Positions 62,747 to 64,000 of a stretch of DNA of 64,000 bases are shown here, one piece after another. The notes beneath the pieces were generated by a model, which had not been told where the DNA came from, ran no database searches, and worked only from the letters and a program-made list of their open reading frames with translations. Both the position numbers and the translations under genes were made by a program. Source of the stretch: Mesonia aquimarina (GTDB taxonomy: Bacteria > Bacteroidota > Bacteroidia > Flavobacteriales > Flavobacteriaceae); assembly GCF_003667275.1 (NCBI RefSeq), contig NZ_RCNV01000005.1, forward strand, positions 124,001 through 188,000, written 5' to 3'. Position 1 is the first letter of the stretch. Each line of letters begins with the position of its first letter.

Positions 62747-63175
62747 TTATTTAGCTTGTTCTCCCTTAACTCGTATTGTTTTCTCGTCGGAAGGCTCTAA
62801 TACTTTAATAATTCTTTTAATTTCTACTACTTCATCCCAACCTTCTTCCATTGGGTTTGGTTTTATTTTGGCCTGAATAATTACAGGGACCATATCAAAA
62901 TCATCACGCTTTAGCTTTTCAACTTGTTCAGATAGTTGAGTTGCCATAGAATCTAAAACCACTCCGTAGATAAAATCGTTTCCTTTAAGAACCGCTGCAT
63001 CTGCTGTATAAATAAACTCTCCACTTAAAACACTTAAGTCCTTTTTTTGTTTATCATCTGATTCAGTCTTTTGTTCTGTTGAAGTTGATTTTTCTTCCTC
63101 TTTTTGTTTGGGATCATTTTTACACCCAACAATTAACATACTTGCAGCAACAAATGCTAATACGTGTTTTTTCAT
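62747..63175 (-). CDS. Lipoprotein of unknown function between sufB and sufC
   Basis: The 142-residue protein has a lipoprotein signal peptide ending IVGC, then a highly charged Lys/Glu/Ser-rich linker (about 20-48). A compact beta-rich domain follows (LSGEFIYTADAAVLKGNDFIYGVVLD; DDFDMVPVIIQAKIKP; DEVVEIKRIIKVLEP), which could be an OB-like fold. I cannot assign a family with confidence. Its location between sufB and sufC shows it is co-expressed with Fe-S assembly. Confidence 0.8.
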   Translation of the reverse strand: MKKHVLAFVAASMLIVGCKNDPKQKEEEKSTSTEQKTESDDKQKKDLSVLSGEFIYTADAAVLKGNDFIYGVVLDSMATQLSEQVEKLKRDDFDMVPVIIQAKIKPNPMEEGWDEVVEIKRIIKVLEPSDEKTIRVKGEQAK

Positions 63176-63214
63176 TTTATGATTTTTAATTGAACATAAA
63201 TTTGTCTGTAGTTT

Positions 63215-64000
63215 TTAACCTACAGAACCTTCTAAAGATATTTCTAATAATTTTTGTGCTTCTACCGCAAATTCCATCGGTAATTTATTAAGTACTTCTT
63301 TACTGAAACCGTTTACAATTAATGCAATTGCTTTTTCAGTATCAATACCCCGTTGGTTACAGTAAAAAATTTGATCTTCTCCAATCTTACTAGTGGTTGC
63401 CTCGTGCTCAACTTTAGCCGATTTATTTTTGGTTTCGATGTATGGAAAGGTGTGCGCTCCACACTCGTTACCCATCAGCAACGAATCGCATTGTGAAAAG
63501 TTTCTTGCATTTGTTGCGCGTGGTTGAATTTGCACCAAACCACGATAAGAATTTTGCGATTTACCGGCAGAAATTCCTTTAGAGATAATCGTACTCTTTG
63601 TGTTTTTTCCTAAATGAATCATTTTAGTTCCTGTGTCTGCTTGCTGATAATTATTAGTTACAGCAATAGAATAAAACTCACCAATTGAATAATCTCCTTT
63701 TAAAATACAGCTTGGGTATTTCCACGTTACTGCACTTCCCGTTTCTACTTGCGTCCAACTAATTTTAGCTCTGTCTTCGCATAAACCACGTTTCGTCACA
63801 AAATTAAAAACGCCTCCTTTTCCTTCAGAATTTCCCGGATACCAATTTTGCACCGTACTGTATTTTATTTCGGCATCATCTAACGCAATAAGCTCTACCA
63901 CGGCAGCGTGCAACTGGTTTTCATCACGCATTGGTGCTGTACAACCTTCCAGATAGCTTACATAACTTTCTTTATCTGCTACCACAAGTGTACGTTCAAA
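63215..64000 (-). CDS. sufB: SufB Fe-S scaffold component (partial, C-terminal part)
   Basis: The frame is open from the end of the window, so the start of sufB lies beyond base 64000. The visible 261 residues contain [52 protein letters not shown], the core of SufB. The conserved C-terminal motif is [26 protein letters not shown]. The protein should be about 480 residues. The GTG at 63983-63985 is not the start: the frame continues upstream with residues that match the family. It is first of the suf genes in transcription order here. Confidence 0.95.
   Translation of the reverse strand, partial: FERTLVVADKESYVSYLEGCTAPMRDENQLHAAVVELIALDDAEIKYSTVQNWYPGNSEGKGGVFNFVTKRGLCEDRAKISWTQVETGSAVTWKYPSCILKGDYSIGEFYSIAVTNNYQQADTGTKMIHLGKNTKSTIISKGISAGKSQNSYRGLVQIQPRATNARNFSQCDSLLMGNECGAHTFPYIETKNKSAKVEHEATTSKIGEDQIFYCNQRGIDTEKAIALIVNGFSKEVLNKLPMEFAVEAQKLLEISLEGSVG

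Noticed and set aside
62747-63175. Idea that the suf lipoprotein is an NlpE-type stress sensor
   Set aside because: Only a vague similarity of the beta-rich pattern; no NlpE CxxC motif, so not claimed as an identification.
1-64000. CRISPR array, prophage, restriction-modification, toxin-antitoxin or insertion-sequence genes
   Set aside because: No regularly spaced repeats, integrase, transposase or defence-type protein was recognised in any frame; gene content and order are core flavobacterial.

Overview
This AT-rich window looks like a chromosomal segment of a flavobacterium (phylum Bacteroidota, probably family Flavobacteriaceae). The evidence is the Bacteroidota -7 promoter element TAnnTTTG in front of many genes, a protein with a type IX secretion (T9SS) sorting tail, many lipoproteins and outer-membrane beta-barrels, DUF5686/DUF2723/DUF3078/DUF2480 proteins typical of the group, a SUF iron-sulfur operon, and ribosomal proteins with flavobacterial features. 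No prophage, insertion sequence, CRISPR array or secondary-metabolite cluster is visible. The window is mostly core genome.

Layout. 1-6.2 kb: the 3' end of an unknown gene, then a complete RND efflux operon (adaptor, AcrB-like pump, OprM-like lipoprotein), a terminator and a tRNA-Gln. 6.6-11.6 kb: a large DUF2723/TMEM260-like membrane glycosyltransferase, a thioredoxin-fold protein that has lost its CxxC, and a membrane-anchored metallophosphoesterase. 12-16.2 kb: polA, a REP-like palindrome and two unknown genes. 16.6-19.6 kb: rplM-rpsI and rpsB-tsf, with leader hairpins and a terminator between rpsB and tsf. 19.5-24.7 kb: a dispersed-repeat-like intergenic region, then an ABC ATPase paired with an ABC permease fused to an M1-like metallopeptidase. 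25.4-26.8 kb: pyrH-frr. 26.9-32.5 kb: a DUF5686 outer-membrane protein, an MMPL-type RND exporter and a small beta-barrel. 32.5-37 kb: asnS, an RluA-type pseudouridine synthase, rpoN and a degenerate PAP2-like membrane protein. 37.1-40.4 kb (minus strand): an ExbB-ExbD-ExbD energy-transducing cluster with a PorT-like barrel. 40.4-44.3 kb: tRNA-Ser, ansA, tatD, a retropepsin-like protein. 43-48.2 kb: sucB, sucA (the 2-oxoglutarate dehydrogenase E2 and E1) and a polyprenyl synthetase. 48.3-54.9 kb: a TetR-controlled second RND operon (TolC, adaptor, pump) with a clear operator dyad over its promoter. 55-64 kb (minus strand): a T9SS cargo protein, a DUF3078 protein, and the suf cluster (sufB, C, D, S, E, T) in which small envelope proteins sit between the Fe-S genes.

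Functional themes are envelope transport and energisation (two RND tripartite pumps, MMPL exporter, ABC/peptidase fusion, ExbBD), translation (L13, S9, S2, EF-Ts, RRF, AsnRS, two tRNAs), and central or Fe-S metabolism (2-oxoglutarate dehydrogenase, SUF). The most unusual observations are the CxxC-less thioredoxin, the ABC permease/peptidase fusion with altered peptidase motifs, the envelope genes interleaved in the suf operon, the TetR operator dyad, a palindrome upstream of sucA, and alternative hairpins in two intergenic regions. I see no clearly new defence or mobile system; the window is mostly ordinary core genome.
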